Shown here: positions 15,904 through 28,934 of the stretch, piece after piece
How the letters are laid out: each line of letters opens with the position of its first letter
How positions within the stretch are numbered: position 1 is the first letter of the stretch
Assembly: GCA_945878355.1 (NCBI GenBank)
Contig: CAMCTC010000011.1
Span: 1-64,000, forward strand
Source of the DNA: Bordetella parapertussis
GTDB taxonomy: Bacteria; Pseudomonadota; Gammaproteobacteria; Burkholderiales; Burkholderiaceae_C
Length of the DNA: 64,000 nucleotides
Direction of reading: 5' to 3'
Notes under the pieces: model-generated
The model's input: the letters and a program-made list of their open reading frames with translations, nothing else
The model's database searches: none
Told to the model about the DNA's origin: nothing
Position numbers and translations under genes: made by a program

Positions 15904-17399
15904 ACACTGCCAACCCTCTGCATTCGCCCACCTCGGCATCACCGTCACCGTCGGCTGTGACGGCCCGCGGCAGGCCGTCTAAGGCCCATACCTGGACTTA
16001 TTCGCTGGCCGTGCCGCAAGGTGCCCAGCGCGCTTTGGCGCGAGGCTGGCTCGGGCTCGGCCTGCTGGCGTTGATCGGCGCTGGCCTGTTCTCGGTGCTG
16101 CTGGTGCTGTCGCGCACACCGGGCTTGAACCAGTGGTTTGACGTCGCCCATTTCTTTCGCGTTGCGCTGGTGGTGCACGTGGACTTGTCAGTGCTGGTCT
16201 GGTTCGTCGCGCTGGGCGGACTGCTGTGGAGCGTGAACGGCTCGGCGCGGGGCATGGCCTGGGGTTGGGCGGCCCTGCTGCTGTGCACGCTGGGTGCAGC
16301 GCTGATGTCGCTGGCGCCCTTCATGGTGGGCTTTGGCCTGCGCGCCGATCCGGTGATGGCGAACTACATTCCGGTGTTAGACGGACCCTTGTTCATCGCC
16401 GGACTCTGGGTCTTCGGTGCCGGCGCTGCGCTGCTGGTGCTGCGCAGCCTGTTGACGGCGCCCAAGCCGGGCGGGAATTTCGGCGGCGACGGCGCGCTGC
16501 GCTTCGGCTTGAACGCCGCGGCCGTGTCCGCGGCCGCGGCGCTGGCTGCCTTCGCCGCCTCTTTCGCGCTGGTGCCGACCACGCTGGCCGGCACGGCCTA
16601 CTACGAGATCGTGTTCTGGGGCGGTGGCCATGCGCTCCAGTTCACCTGGACGTTGCTGATGCTGGTGGGCTGGCTTGCCTTGGCCAGCGCTTGCGGGGCG
16701 CCGGTGGCGCTCAGCCCGCGCATCACGCTGCTGATGCTGGCGATGGCGCTGGTCGCGGTGTTCGTCACGCCTTATGCCTACCTGGCCCACGACATCGCCT
16801 CGGTCGAGCACCGCAAGCTGTTGACCTGGGCGATGCGTCTGGGCGGCGGGGTGGCGATCGCACCGATCAGTCTGGCGGTGGTGGTCGCGCTGGCCAGGAC
16901 GCCGATGGCAGCGCAGCAGCGGCGCGGTCCCGCAGCGCCTCTGCGCGCGGCGCTGCTGTCGTCGGTGCTGTTGTTTGCCGCCGGCGGCTTGATAGGGGTC
17001 TTCATCGCCGGCAGCAATGTGCGCATCCCGGCGCATTACCACGGCTGCATCGTCGGCGTGACACTGGCGCTGATGGGCCTGGTGTTCCATCTGCTGCCCC
17101 AACTGGGCTACGGCGCGCCACAGGGGCGGATCGCGACCCTGCAGCCCGCGCTCTACGGTGCGGGTCAGCTGATGCACATCGTCGGTCTGGTGTGGTCCGG
17201 TGGTTATGGCGTGCAGCGCAAGGTGGCGGGTGCCGAGCAAGTGCTGCGCAGCAGCGGCGAGGTGGCGGGCATGGCCTTGATGGGCCTGGGCGGCGCGGTC
17301 GCGATCGCCGGTGGCCTGCTGTTCGTGGCGGTGGTGATCCAGTCGCTGCGCCGCAGCGCGTTGGCGAGCGGGCATAACACGGCCAAAACACGGCCATGA
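15900..17399 (+). CDS. second heme-copper-superfamily catalytic subunit with His-Asp in place of His-His
   Basis: A protein of 499 aa with about 12 helices and an N-terminal soluble extension of ~45 residues. Heme ligands are in place: H93 in VVHVDLSV (helix II) and H379/H381 in AHYHG (helix X). H244 in GGGHALQF matches the helix VI CuB ligand. Fifty-three residues later, where other enzymes have His-His, it has H297-D298 (LAHDI). The residue four after H244 is Phe248, so the cross-linked Tyr is missing too. Ligand spacing is that of NorB and oxidases. It lacks a CuA partner and starts in ATGA overlap with the upstream gene. It is probably an NO-reductase-like or otherwise altered member (gNOR/nNOR lineages are candidates). 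Confidence 0.78.
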   Translation: MNTANPLHSPTSASPSPSAVTARGRPSKAHTWTYSLAVPQGAQRALARGWLGLGLLALIGAGLFSVLLVLSRTPGLNQWFDVAHFFRVALVVHVDLSVLVWFVALGGLLWSVNGSARGMAWGWAALLLCTLGAALMSLAPFMVGFGLRADPVMANYIPVLDGPLFIAGLWVFGAGAALLVLRSLLTAPKPGGNFGGDGALRFGLNAAAVSAAAALAAFAASFALVPTTLAGTAYYEIVFWGGGHALQFTWTLLMLVGWLALASACGAPVALSPRITLLMLAMALVAVFVTPYAYLAHDIASVEHRKLLTWAMRLGGGVAIAPISLAVVVALARTPMAAQQRRGPAAPLRAALLSSVLLFAAGGLIGVFIAGSNVRIPAHYHGCIVGVTLALMGLVFHLLPQLGYGAPQGRIATLQPALYGAGQLMHIVGLVWSGGYGVQRKVAGAEQVLRSSGEVAGMALMGLGGAVAIAGGLLFVAVVIQSLRRSALASGHNTAKTRP

Positions 17400-17406
17400 C
17401 CCAGCC

Positions 17407-19329
17407 ATGACCCGCCGACTGCAGGCGCTGCTGCGACATCTCTTCATGCGCGTGGAGGCGGTCTTCAACACCGCCTTCGGCGACCGGCTCAATCCGCTTT
17501 ACCACCTGGGTGAGATCGGTTTCTTCCTGTTCTGGATCGTCGCCGGCAGCGGCTTGTACCTCTATGCCTTCTTCGAGACCGGTGTGGCCGGTGCCCATGC
17601 CTCGGTACAAGCGCTGACCCACGGGCAGTGGTTCGCCGGCGGCATCCTGCGCACTGCGCACCGCCATGCGTCCGACGCGATGGTGATGGTGATGCTGCTG
17701 CACATGGTGCGCCACTTCGCCTTCGACCGGCTGCGCGGTTTGCGCTGGTTCTCCTGGGTCACCGGCGTGGCGCTGATATGGCTCGTCTATGTGTTGGGCA
17801 TCAACGGCTACATGCTGCCCTGGGACCGCGTGGCGCAGTTCGTGGTGGTCGCGAGCTTCGAGTGGCTGGACGCCTTGCCGACTTTCGGCGGCAGCTTGAT
17901 GCGCAACTTCATCTCCGCCAGCAGCGTCAATGATCGGCTGTTCTCGCTGCTCGCGTTCGTGCACATCGGCGTCTCGCTGGTGCTGCTGCTGCTGTTGTTC
18001 GTCCATGTCCAGCGCGTGCCCAAGGCCAAGACGTTGCCGCCGCGCCGCATCATGGCCAGCCTGGGCTTGACGCTGCTGGTGCTGGCGCTGGCCACGCCGG
18101 CGCTGAGCCAGGGCGGGGCGGCGGATCTGGGGCTGGCGGCCGGCACGCTGGCGCTCGACTGGTTCTACCTGGCGTTGCTGCCGCTGCTCTATCGGTTGCC
18201 GCTGGACACTGTCTGGGCCCTGGTGGCTGCCGGCACGGCACTGCTGGTGGCGCTGCCCTGGCTGCCACTGGGCCTGCGTCGCGGGTCGGCGCGCGCCTGC
18301 AGTGTCACCGTGCATCCGCTGGCCCAGCCCCTGACGGTGCGCGATGGCGAGACGATTCTCGATGCCGGCCTGCGCCAAGGCATGGCCTTGCGCTACGAAT
18401 GCCGAAACGGTGCTTGCGGGCTTTGCCTGTGCACGGTGTTGCAGGGCCGCGTCGATCACGGTGCCTACCAGCCCAGGGCACTGACCGCCGCGATGCGGGC
18501 CAGTGGCCAGGCTTTGATGTGCTGCGCCAAACCCTTGGGTGACCTGGTGATCGAGCTCGAGGCGGGCAGCGCGCCGGCGCGCTTGACGGTGGGCGAGCAT
18601 CTGGCCCGCGTGGCGATGCTCGAGCATCTGTCGCCTGAGCTGGTGCGGCTGCGCCTGGCGCTGGTCGGCGAGCCGACACTGGCTTTCAAGGCCGGCCAGT
18701 ACATCAACATCGTGCTCGAAGACGGACAGCGCCGCGCGTTCTCGTTCGCCAACCCACCGCAGCAGGCCGATCACATCGAACTGCATGTGCGGCGCATTCC
18801 AGGCGGGCGTTTCACCGGCCATGTTTTCACCGGGATGAAGGTCGGTGACCTGCTGCGATTCGAGGGGCCGCTGGGTGACTTCACGTTGCGTGACAGCCAG
18901 AACCGGGTCCTGTTCGTTGCCGGCGCGACCGGCTTTGCGCCGGTCAAGAGCATTGTCGAGGACGCATTCGCGCGCGGCGTGCTGCGGCCGATGTGGCTGT
19001 ACTGGGGGGTTCGCCAGCGCGCCGACCTGTATGCGCTGGACCTGGCGCAGCAGTGGCAGCGCGAGCATCCGAATTTCCAGCTCGTGCCGGTGCTGTCCGA
19101 AGGCTCAGAAGGCGATGGCTGGAGCGGCCGGCGCGGCAGGGTCCACGAAGCGATGCTGGCCGATTTTCCCGACCTGCGGGGGTTCGAGGTCTACGTCTGT
19201 GGGTCGGTGAAGATGGTCGATGCCGCCGTGCCGGCCTTCATCGCCCAAGGGCTGGGCGAGGGGCTGTGCTTCACCGATGCCTTCTTGACCTCGGCGCCTG
19301 AACGCCAGCCACAGCTCAAACCGGCTTGA
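17407..19329 (+). CDS. cytochrome b - [2Fe-2S] ferredoxin - FAD/NAD reductase fusion
   Basis: A protein of 640 aa. Residues ~25-225 form a four-helix cytochrome b with bis-His pairs H85/H99 and H186/H200 and the [11 protein letters not shown] motif. Residues ~298-385 are a plant-type [2Fe-2S] ferredoxin (C332, C337, C340, and C372 or C373). Residues ~395-640 are an FNR-type flavin/NAD(P)H module with RAFSFANPP (FAD), GATGFAP (pyridine nucleotide) and VYVCGS near the end. It could pass NAD(P)H electrons through FAD and the [2Fe-2S] cluster to the b hemes, or run in reverse. A comparable cytochrome b/b6-flavoprotein fusion was, as I recall, proposed for Candidatus Accumulibacter. The gene ends the operon, overlapping hisD by 14 bp tail to tail. 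Confidence 0.85.
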   Translation: MTRRLQALLRHLFMRVEAVFNTAFGDRLNPLYHLGEIGFFLFWIVAGSGLYLYAFFETGVAGAHASVQALTHGQWFAGGILRTAHRHASDAMVMVMLLHMVRHFAFDRLRGLRWFSWVTGVALIWLVYVLGINGYMLPWDRVAQFVVVASFEWLDALPTFGGSLMRNFISASSVNDRLFSLLAFVHIGVSLVLLLLLFVHVQRVPKAKTLPPRRIMASLGLTLLVLALATPALSQGGAADLGLAAGTLALDWFYLALLPLLYRLPLDTVWALVAAGTALLVALPWLPLGLRRGSARACSVTVHPLAQPLTVRDGETILDAGLRQGMALRYECRNGACGLCLCTVLQGRVDHGAYQPRALTAAMRASGQALMCCAKPLGDLVIELEAGSAPARLTVGEHLARVAMLEHLSPELVRLRLALVGEPTLAFKAGQYINIVLEDGQRRAFSFANPPQQADHIELHVRRIPGGRFTGHVFTGMKVGDLLRFEGPLGDFTLRDSQNRVLFVAGATGFAPVKSIVEDAFARGVLRPMWLYWGVRQRADLYALDLAQQWQREHPNFQLVPVLSEGSEGDGWSGRRGRVHEAMLADFPDLRGFEVYVCGSVKMVDAAVPAFIAQGLGEGLCFTDAFLTSAPERQPQLKPA

Positions 19330-20686
19330 GCCTCATCTGCGCGGCCATGGCATGCGCATGCAGCCCTTCGCCATAGGCCAGTTCAGCGGCGATCGGCCCC
19401 AACACCTGGGCACCGGCCTGGCTGACTTCGATCAGACTGCTGCGTTTCTGGAAGTCATAGACGCCTAACGGCGACGAGAAACGTGCGGTGCCCGAGGTCG
19501 GCAGCACATGGTTGGGTCCGGCGCAGTAGTCGCCCAGGCTCTCGCTGGTCCAGGCGCCGAGGAAGATCGCGCCGGCATGACGCAACAGCGGCTCCCAGCG
19601 ATGAGGGTCGCGGCTGGACACCTCCAGGTGCTCGGGCGCGATGCGGTTGCTGATCTCGCAGGCCTCTTCCATGCTGCGGGTCAGGATCAGCGCGCCGCGG
19701 CCGGCCAGCGACTGGGCGATGATCGCCGCGCGCGGCATCGTCGGCAGCAGGCGGTCGATCTCGCGCTGCACTGCGGCGATGTAGCCGGCATCGGGGCACA
19801 GCAGGATGCTCTGCGCCAGCTCGTCGTGCTCGGCCTGGCTGAACAAGTCCATCGCCACCCAGTCGGCCGGCGTGCTGCCGTCGGCCAGCACCAGGATCTC
19901 GCTGGGGCCGGCAATCATGTCGATGCCCACGCTGCCGAACACCCGCTTCTTGGCACTGGCCACATAGGCATTGCCCGGTCCGGTGATCTTGTCGACACGC
20001 GGCACGGTGGCCGTGCCGTAGGCCAGCGCGGCCACCGCCTGCGCGCCGCCGATGGTGAAGGCGCGGGTGACGCCGGCCACGTAGGCCGCCGCCAGTACCA
20101 ACTCGTTGCGCTCGCCGCGGGCTGCGGTGGCCGCCGCGCCGCTGCCGCCGGTGGCCACGCTGCCGCGCACCGGCGTGGGCACCACCATGATGATCTCCTG
20201 CACGCCGGCCACATGCGCCGGCACCGCGTTCATGATCAGGCTGGACGGGTAGGCGGCCTTGCCGCCGGGCACGTAGATGCCCACGCGGTCTAGCGGCGTG
20301 ACCTTCTGGCCCAGCAAGGTGCCGTCCTCGTCGCGGTAGCTCCAGCTCTCGCCCGAGGCCTTCTTCTGCGCCTCGTGATAGCTGCGCACGCGCCGGGTGG
20401 CGGCCTGCAAGGCCTCGCGCTGCGCGGTGGGCAGGCCATCGAAGGCGGCCTTGAAATCGGCCTGCGACAGTTCCAGCTCGGCCATGCTGGCGACGGCCAA
20501 ACCGTCGAAGCGCGCGGTGTAGTCGAGCACCGCAGCATCGCCGCGCTGCTTCACGTCGGCCAGGATACCAGCCACGCGCTGCTCAATCGCGTCGTCGGTC
20601 TCGGCCGACCAGTGCAGCACGCGCTGGAATTCAGCCTCGAAGCTGGCGGACGCGGTGCTGAGGTGGCGGATGTCGACGGCAGGCAT
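19316..20686 (-). CDS. hisD: histidinol dehydrogenase
   Basis: A complete enzyme of 456 aa, oxidising L-histidinol to L-histidine in the last two steps of histidine synthesis. Seen are [23 protein letters not shown], the Zn/substrate segments [15 protein letters not shown] and [17 protein letters not shown] Gly/Ala-rich insert ([19 protein letters not shown]) enlarges one loop, as in some Burkholderiales. It follows hisG by 44 bp on the minus strand. The usual next genes hisC and hisB do not follow; the respiratory operon does. Confidence 0.95.
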   Translation of the reverse strand: MPAVDIRHLSTASASFEAEFQRVLHWSAETDDAIEQRVAGILADVKQRGDAAVLDYTARFDGLAVASMAELELSQADFKAAFDGLPTAQREALQAATRRVRSYHEAQKKASGESWSYRDEDGTLLGQKVTPLDRVGIYVPGGKAAYPSSLIMNAVPAHVAGVQEIIMVVPTPVRGSVATGGSGAAATAARGERNELVLAAAYVAGVTRAFTIGGAQAVAALAYGTATVPRVDKITGPGNAYVASAKKRVFGSVGIDMIAGPSEILVLADGSTPADWVAMDLFSQAEHDELAQSILLCPDAGYIAAVQREIDRLLPTMPRAAIIAQSLAGRGALILTRSMEEACEISNRIAPEHLEVSSRDPHRWEPLLRHAGAIFLGAWTSESLGDYCAGPNHVLPTSGTARFSSPLGVYDFQKRSSLIEVSQAGAQVLGPIAAELAYGEGLHAHAMAAQMRLKPV

Positions 20687-20730
20687 GGCGCAGATCGATT
20701 TGGTTTGGTTCAGTTTGGTTCGGTTGAGGC

Positions 20731-21417
20731 TCAGCCTGCGGCGCGGGCGAACGCATCGATCAGCCTGCGCATCGGCTCGCGCTTGAGCTTCAAGGCCGCC
20801 TGGTTGACCACCAAGCGCGCGCTGATCTCCATGATGCGCTCGACCTCGACCAGGTGATTGGCCTTGAGCGTGCTGCCGGTCGAGACTAGGTCGACGATCG
20901 CGTCGGCCAAGCCGGTCAACGGTGCCAACTCCATTGAGCCATAGAGCTTGATCAGGTCAACGTGGACGCCTTTGTCGGCAAAGTGCTGGCGAGCGATGTG
21001 GGTGTATTTGCTGGCCACGCGGATGCGCGAGCCCTGTTTGACGGCGGCTGCGTAATCGAAGTCGGCGCGGGTGGCCACGCTCATCCGGCAACGCGCGATC
21101 TTCAGATCCACCGGCATGTACAGCCCGCTCAAGGCCGCAGCGCCCTGCCCGCCCGCCCACTCGGCACCGTGCTCGAGCAGCACGTCCAGGCCCGCGACCC
21201 CCAGGTCGGCGCCACCATGCTCAACATAGGTCGGCACATCGCTGGCCCGAACCAGCACCACCCGCACATCGGGTCGACTGGTGCGCAGGATCAGCTTGCG
21301 GCTCTTCTCGGGGTCGTCCAGCACCTCAATGCCGGCCGCAGCCAGCAGCGGCAGCGAGTCGTCGAAGATGCGACCCTTGGACAGCGCCAGCGTGATCGTC
21401 GCAGTCGCATTCGTCAT
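20731..21417 (-). CDS. hisG: ATP phosphoribosyltransferase, short form
   Basis: A protein of 228 aa that catalyses the first step of histidine synthesis. It lacks the ~80-residue C-terminal regulatory domain, so it is the short HisG that needs HisZ, which is not in this window. [20 protein letters not shown] and the phosphate-binding [14 protein letters not shown] are seen. Its ATG overlaps the murA stop by four bases (ATGA), so translation is coupled. The 44-bp hisG-hisD gap contains a short imperfect direct repeat (GAACCAAAC twice). Confidence 0.95.
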   Translation of the reverse strand: MTNATATITLALSKGRIFDDSLPLLAAAGIEVLDDPEKSRKLILRTSRPDVRVVLVRASDVPTYVEHGGADLGVAGLDVLLEHGAEWAGGQGAAALSGLYMPVDLKIARCRMSVATRADFDYAAAVKQGSRIRVASKYTHIARQHFADKGVHVDLIKLYGSMELAPLTGLADAIVDLVSTGSTLKANHLVEVERIMEISARLVVNQAALKLKREPMRRLIDAFARAAG

Positions 21418-22685
21418 TTGAGTCTTTCGATGTCGGCGCCAATGGCGCGCAGCTTGGCTTCCATCCGGTCGTAGCCGCGATCGAGGTGGTAGATCCGGTC
21501 GACCAAGGTCTCACCCTTGGCCACCAGCCCGGCGATCACCAAGCTGGCCGATGCGCGCAAATCGGTGGCCATCACGGTGGCGCCAGACAAGGCGGGCACG
21601 CCGGTGACCAGCGCGGTGTGGCCATCGACCTCAATCCGCGCACCCAAGCGAACCAACTCGTTGACATGCATGAACCGGTTTTCGAAGATCGTCTCGCTGA
21701 TCCGTGCCACACCCTCGGCAATGCAGTCGATGGCCATGAACTGGGCCTGCATGTCGGTGGGAAAAGCCGGGTACTCGCTGGTGCGAAACCCCACCGCGCG
21801 CGGCCTGCCGCTGGCCTGCACGCGGATCCAGCCCTGACCCGCCTCGTCACCGTGGCTGATCGTGGCGCCGGTGTCGCGCAGCTTGTCGATCACCGCATCA
21901 AGGTGTTGTGCATCGGCACCGAGCAAGGTCACGTCGCCACCGGCAGCGACCACTGCGCACAGGTAGGTGCCGGCCTCGATCCGGTCGGGCAGGATGCTGT
22001 GCGGCGCGATCGGCGAATGCAGCCGATCCACGCCCTGGATCCGAATTCGGCTGCTGCCATGGCCTTCGATGCGCGCACCCATCGCGATCAGCAGTTTGGC
22101 CAGGTCGCCGATTTCGGGCTCCTGGGCCGCGTTCTCGAGCAAGGTCTCACCATCGGCCAGCGTGGCGGCCATCATCAGGTTCTCAGTACCGGTGACCGTG
22201 ACCATGTCGGTGGTGATGCGGGCCCCGCGCAAGCGAGTGGTCTTGGCCAGGATGTAACCGTGCTCGACGCTGATCTCGGCACCCATCGCCTGCAAGCCCT
22301 TGATGTGCTGGTCGACCGGCCGAGAGCCGATCGCGCAGCCTCCGGGCAGCGACACCCTCGCGTGTCCACAGCGCGCAAGCAGCGGGCCCAGCACCAGGAT
22401 CGCAGCGCGCATGGTCTTGACCAGATCGTAGGGCGCTTCGGGCGCCGTGATCTGGCTGGCGTCCAATGCCACCGCGTCGCTGGCCGATCGCTCAGCGACC
22501 ACACCCATGCTCCGCAACAGCCTGAGCATCGTCGAGACGTCCTGCAACTGCGGCACGTTGTGCAGCAGCACCGGCTGGTCGACCAGCAGCGCAGCGCACA
22601 GCTCTGGCAAGGCCGCGTTCTTGGCGCCGGCAATCGGCACCTGGCCGGTCAGGCGGCGGCCGCCGCGTATCAGGAGTTTGTCCAT
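21414..22685 (-). CDS. murA: UDP-N-acetylglucosamine 1-carboxyvinyltransferase
   Basis: A full-length enzyme of 423 aa for the first committed step of peptidoglycan synthesis. The N-terminal GAKNAALP carries the catalytic Lys, and the PEP/fosfomycin-reactive Cys is in [13 protein letters not shown], so fosfomycin sensitivity is expected. It lies in the conserved bolA-murA-hisG-hisD order of Burkholderiales, 71 bp downstream of bolA. Confidence 0.97.
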   Translation of the reverse strand: MDKLLIRGGRRLTGQVPIAGAKNAALPELCAALLVDQPVLLHNVPQLQDVSTMLRLLRSMGVVAERSASDAVALDASQITAPEAPYDLVKTMRAAILVLGPLLARCGHARVSLPGGCAIGSRPVDQHIKGLQAMGAEISVEHGYILAKTTRLRGARITTDMVTVTGTENLMMAATLADGETLLENAAQEPEIGDLAKLLIAMGARIEGHGSSRIRIQGVDRLHSPIAPHSILPDRIEAGTYLCAVVAAGGDVTLLGADAQHLDAVIDKLRDTGATISHGDEAGQGWIRVQASGRPRAVGFRTSEYPAFPTDMQAQFMAIDCIAEGVARISETIFENRFMHVNELVRLGARIEVDGHTALVTGVPALSGATVMATDLRASASLVIAGLVAKGETLVDRIYHLDRGYDRMEAKLRAIGADIERLK

Positions 22686-22756
22686 GAGCTTGGCCCAGGT
22701 TCAGAGCCGCTCGGGGGACCGGGCGCATGCGCCAGCGGGGGCCCCGCTGCGGCCTG

Positions 22757-23023
22757 TCAGTGTTGGATGTGGTGCGGGTCGGGAGACGCCGCCCATTCGG
22801 CAGGGGTCAAGGTCTTCATCGACAGCGCGTGGATCTGGGCCCGCATCCTGTCGCCCAGCGCGGTGTAAACGCGCTGGTGCCGAAGCACCCGACTCTTGCC
22901 GGTGAACTCGGCCGAGACGATGGTGGCAAAAAAGTGATGGCCATCGCCTTCGACCTCGAGGTGGTCGCAAGGCAATCCAGCGGCGATGAAGCCACGCACG
23001 TCGTCAGCAGTTGGGTCAGCCAT
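22757..23023 (-). CDS. BolA/IbaG-family protein
   Basis: A protein of 88 aa. The class-II KH-like BolA fold is seen in VEGDGHHFFATIVSAEF and the RHQRVYTALGDRM helix, with the invariant His of RH that co-ordinates a [2Fe-2S] cluster shared with monothiol glutaredoxins. Location upstream of murA is that of ibaG/yrbA. Repeat copy 1 lies between this gene and the ABC permease. Confidence 0.9.
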   Translation of the reverse strand: MADPTADDVRGFIAAGLPCDHLEVEGDGHHFFATIVSAEFTGKSRVLRHQRVYTALGDRMRAQIHALSMKTLTPAEWAASPDPHHIQH

Positions 23024-23035
23024 GCGCTGGATTAT

Positions 23036-23100
23036 CTCTCAAGCAAATATGGCTTTGCCGCTTTGCTGGACCCCATCGGGGCGGCCGGCCTCAGGGCGCC
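23036..23100. repeat. interspersed hairpin repeat, copy 1
   Basis: Begins CTCTCAAGCAAATATGG, followed by the near-inverse CCGCTTTGCT arm and a GC-rich tail GGGGCGGCCGG. It is the most diverged of three copies in this window (others at 28854 and 45520). All three are intergenic, here between bolA and the ABC permease. Confidence 0.7.
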
Positions 23101-23132
23101 CCGAGGGACCGGCGGCGCCGCAGGCCGACGGA

Positions 23133-23893
23133 TCACGCCCTGAGCTTGTAACCGGTCTTGAGCAGGCGCAGCGCCAGCGCCGAGACCAGCAGAAAGCTGC
23201 CACCCACCACGCACAAGCTGAGCCAGGGCGAGACATCGCTGGTGCCGAAGAAGCCGCGTCTGAAGCCATCGATCATGTAGAAAAACGGGTTCAAATGGCT
23301 CGCCTGGAGCCAGAAAGCGGGCAGCGAATGCACCGAGTAGAAAACACCTGACAAAAAAGTCATCGGCATGATGATGAAGTTCTGGAACGCCGACATCTGG
23401 TCGAACTTGTCGGCCCACAGCCCGGCGATCAGCCCCAGCGCACCCAACATGCCGGCACCGAGCAAAGCGAACACCAGGATCCACAAGGGCTGGGCAAACG
23501 ACGGCGGCGCGAACCACACCGTGACCAGGAACACCCCCGCCCCCACCACCAACCCGCGCACCACGCTGGCCCCCACATAGGCGACGAACCAGGCCCAGTG
23601 CGACAGCGGTGACAGCAACAAGAACACCAAGTTACCGGTGATCTTGCTCTGCACCAGGCTGGACGAGCTGTTGGCAAACGCGTTTTGCAGCACGCTCATC
23701 ATCACCAGCCCCGGGACCAGGAAACTGGTGTAGCCCACCCCTGGAAAAACCTCGACCCTGCCCTGCAACACATGGCCGAAGATCAGCAGGTACATCATCG
23801 CTGTGAGCACCGGTGCGGCCACGGTCTGGAAACCCACCTTCCAGAAACGCAGCAACTCCTTGAAAAACAACGTTCGCGCGCCCGCCAAGCTGA

Positions 23894-23897
<4 letters not shown>
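23133..23897 (-). CDS. ABC-2 type permease
   Basis: A protein of 254 aa with six helices of the ABC-2 export family (YadH/NodJ-like). It starts with a soluble ARTLFFKELLRFWKV segment, and the GVFYSVHSLPAFWLQASHLNPF loop before the last helix is typical. Its ATG overlaps the stop of the ATPase gene, so the two form one exporter. Substrate unknown. Confidence 0.88.
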
Positions 23898-24853
<956 letters not shown>

Positions 24854-24920
24854 AGATCTCGATTGTAGGGAGCGAGATCAATCCCGCGTCGGCCGCTTGG
24901 TGCTAGATTGCGGGCACCCC

Positions 24921-25691
24921 ATGCGCGAAACGAACCCACCCAGCGACCAGGCGTCGCAACAACCCGTCGAGTTGCTAGCGCTGGCGCTGAACAGCGAGCC
25001 GTCCAAACCAGCGCCAACATCAACGCCCAAGTCGCAGGGCAAGAAGCCACGCCGCACTGCCGAGCGCATCCTTGAGGTCACGCTCGATCTGTTCAACCGC
25101 TTCGGTGAGCCCAATGTCAGCACCACGCTGATCTCGGCCGAGATGGGCATCAGCCCGGGCAACCTGTACTACCACTACCCGGCCAAGGACGAGTTGATCA
25201 ACACCTTGTTCGCGGCGTTCGAGCATGGCCTGAACGACTTGCTGCAGGCTGCCGACAACGTGCGCAACGTCGAGGACGCCTGGCTGTTCTTCCACATGCT
25301 GTTCGAGTTGATCTGGCAGTACCGATTCCTGTACCGCGACCTCAATGACCTGCTCAGCAAGAACCGCAGGCTAGAGACCCATTTCCAGTTCGTGCTGAAG
25401 AACAAGTCGCGGGCTGTGCAGCAGGTGTTCGAGGGTCTGACGCGCGGCAACTCGATGCGCATAGACCGCCGCGAGGCCGAGCCTGTGGCCAGCAGTATGG
25501 TGGTCGTGCTCACCTACTGGCTGAGCTTCGAGTATGTCCGCGATCCGCGCCGCGCGCTCGAACCCGAGAGCGCGGCCGCAGCGCTGTCGCGCGGCGCCTA
25601 CCATGTGCTGGCCCTGCTGATGCCCTACCTGGAGCCGCAAGCTCGCGAGCACCTGTTCGAGATCGCTGGGGCCTACCGCAGCGCTGATTGA
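24921..25691 (+). CDS. TetR-family regulator
   Basis: A protein of 256 aa from ATG 24921; a TTG 24 bp upstream is in frame but not supported. A Pro/Ser/Lys-rich tail of about 45 residues precedes the HTH. The HTH, with TTLISAEMGISPGNLYYHY then KDELI, is typical TetR. The C-terminal domain is all helical and unclassified; the ligand is unknown. It is divergent from the ABC exporter and followed 23 bp later by a TPR protein. Confidence 0.85.
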   Translation: MRETNPPSDQASQQPVELLALALNSEPSKPAPTSTPKSQGKKPRRTAERILEVTLDLFNRFGEPNVSTTLISAEMGISPGNLYYHYPAKDELINTLFAAFEHGLNDLLQAADNVRNVEDAWLFFHMLFELIWQYRFLYRDLNDLLSKNRRLETHFQFVLKNKSRAVQQVFEGLTRGNSMRIDRREAEPVASSMVVVLTYWLSFEYVRDPRRALEPESAAAALSRGAYHVLALLMPYLEPQAREHLFEIAGAYRSAD

Positions 25692-25714
25692 AATACTCTG
25701 CCAGGAGATCCGCA

Positions 25715-26488
25715 ATGGCCAAGTGGACCGCTTTTCCCTACGACAGCGCGCCATACCGTCGCAGCAGCGCAGCGCTGAAGAAAGCCTGGCCAAGACTGCA
25801 CCTCGGCGACACCGAGGACTGCCCCAAGGACCCTGACCTGCTGCGGGGTTGGGCACAGTTTCATGCCGGCGAGTTCGAGCAAGCGCATGAAATCGGGATC
25901 GGTATCGGCGGCGCAGGCATCACACTGGCCAACAAGGCACAGGCGATCTATGCGAACTACCTGGAAGAAACTGCTGCCACCAAGCAATCGATGTTCCACG
26001 AGGTGGCGGCCCGGGCGCAGGCCCAAGCTGCTCGTGAGCCGGCCAACGCCAACGCGTACTACTGGCTGGCCTATGCGTTGGGCCGCTACAGCCAGAGCAT
26101 CAGCGTGACCAAGGCCTTGGCCCAAGGCATGGGCGGCAGGATCAAGGCTGCGCTCGAGACCACGCTGGCTCTGTCGCCCCGGCATGCCGATGCGCACATC
26201 GCGCTGGGCACCTTCCATGCCGAAGTGATCGACAAAGTGGGCAAGCTGCTGGCCCGCACACAAGGTGCCGATGCGGCCACCGGACTGAGGATGTACCAGC
26301 ACGCGCTCAAGCTCAACCCGGGCTCAGCGATCGCGATGATGGAGTACGCCAACGGACTGGTGATGCTCGAAGGCAACAAGCGAATGGCCGAGGCCGAGCA
26401 GCTTTATGCCAGGGCTGCCGCCTGCGAAGCAGCCGATGCGATGGAACGTCTCGATATCGAGCTGGCCAAGGCCGAACTGGCCGCCTGA
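25715..26488 (+). CDS. TPR-like repeat protein
   Basis: A protein of 257 aa from the ATG at 25715, with AGGAG upstream. Helical repeats of the tetratricopeptide kind are visible, such as ANAYYWLAYALGRY, HADAHIALGTFHAEV and the GLRMYQHALKLNPGSAIAMMEYANGL stretch. No signal peptide or enzyme motif is seen. It probably forms an operon with the TetR gene. A scaffold or adaptor role is likely; partners unknown. Confidence 0.75.
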   Translation: MAKWTAFPYDSAPYRRSSAALKKAWPRLHLGDTEDCPKDPDLLRGWAQFHAGEFEQAHEIGIGIGGAGITLANKAQAIYANYLEETAATKQSMFHEVAARAQAQAAREPANANAYYWLAYALGRYSQSISVTKALAQGMGGRIKAALETTLALSPRHADAHIALGTFHAEVIDKVGKLLARTQGADAATGLRMYQHALKLNPGSAIAMMEYANGLVMLEGNKRMAEAEQLYARAAACEAADAMERLDIELAKAELAA

Positions 26489-26500
26489 CCTCAGCCTGGT

Positions 26501-28748
<2,248 letters not shown>

Positions 28749-28751
28749 TCA

Positions 28752-28782
28752 ATAACACAAAAGCCCCGGCAGGCCGGGGCTT
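28752..28782 (-). terminator. rho-independent terminator after rpmA
   Basis: On the minus strand AAGCCCCGGC-CT-GCCGGGGCTT is followed by TTGTG. This 10-bp GC-rich stem plus short T run lies between rpmA and obg and should end or attenuate the rplU-rpmA transcript. Confidence 0.8.
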
Positions 28783-28853
28783 GATAACCGCAGCCCGACA
28801 ACCGGGCTCAAGCCATCGCCCCAGCGAACCGGGGCAACAGCGGCGTCGAGGAC

Positions 28854-28934
28854 GCTCTCAAGCAAATGTGGCTTGGCCACTTTGCTTGACCCCCACGGGG
28901 GGCGGCCGGCGTCGGCCGGCGTCGGGGCGCTCAG
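28854..28934. repeat. interspersed hairpin repeat, copy 2
   Basis: GCTCTCAAGCAAATGTGGC-TTG-GCCACTTTGCTTG forms a 13-bp stem with one bulge, followed by CCCCC-AC-GGGGG and a CCGGCGTCGGCCGG hairpin and closing GGGGCGCTCA. It lies between the terminator and the rpmA stop, just reaching the last rpmA codon. Confidence 0.8.
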
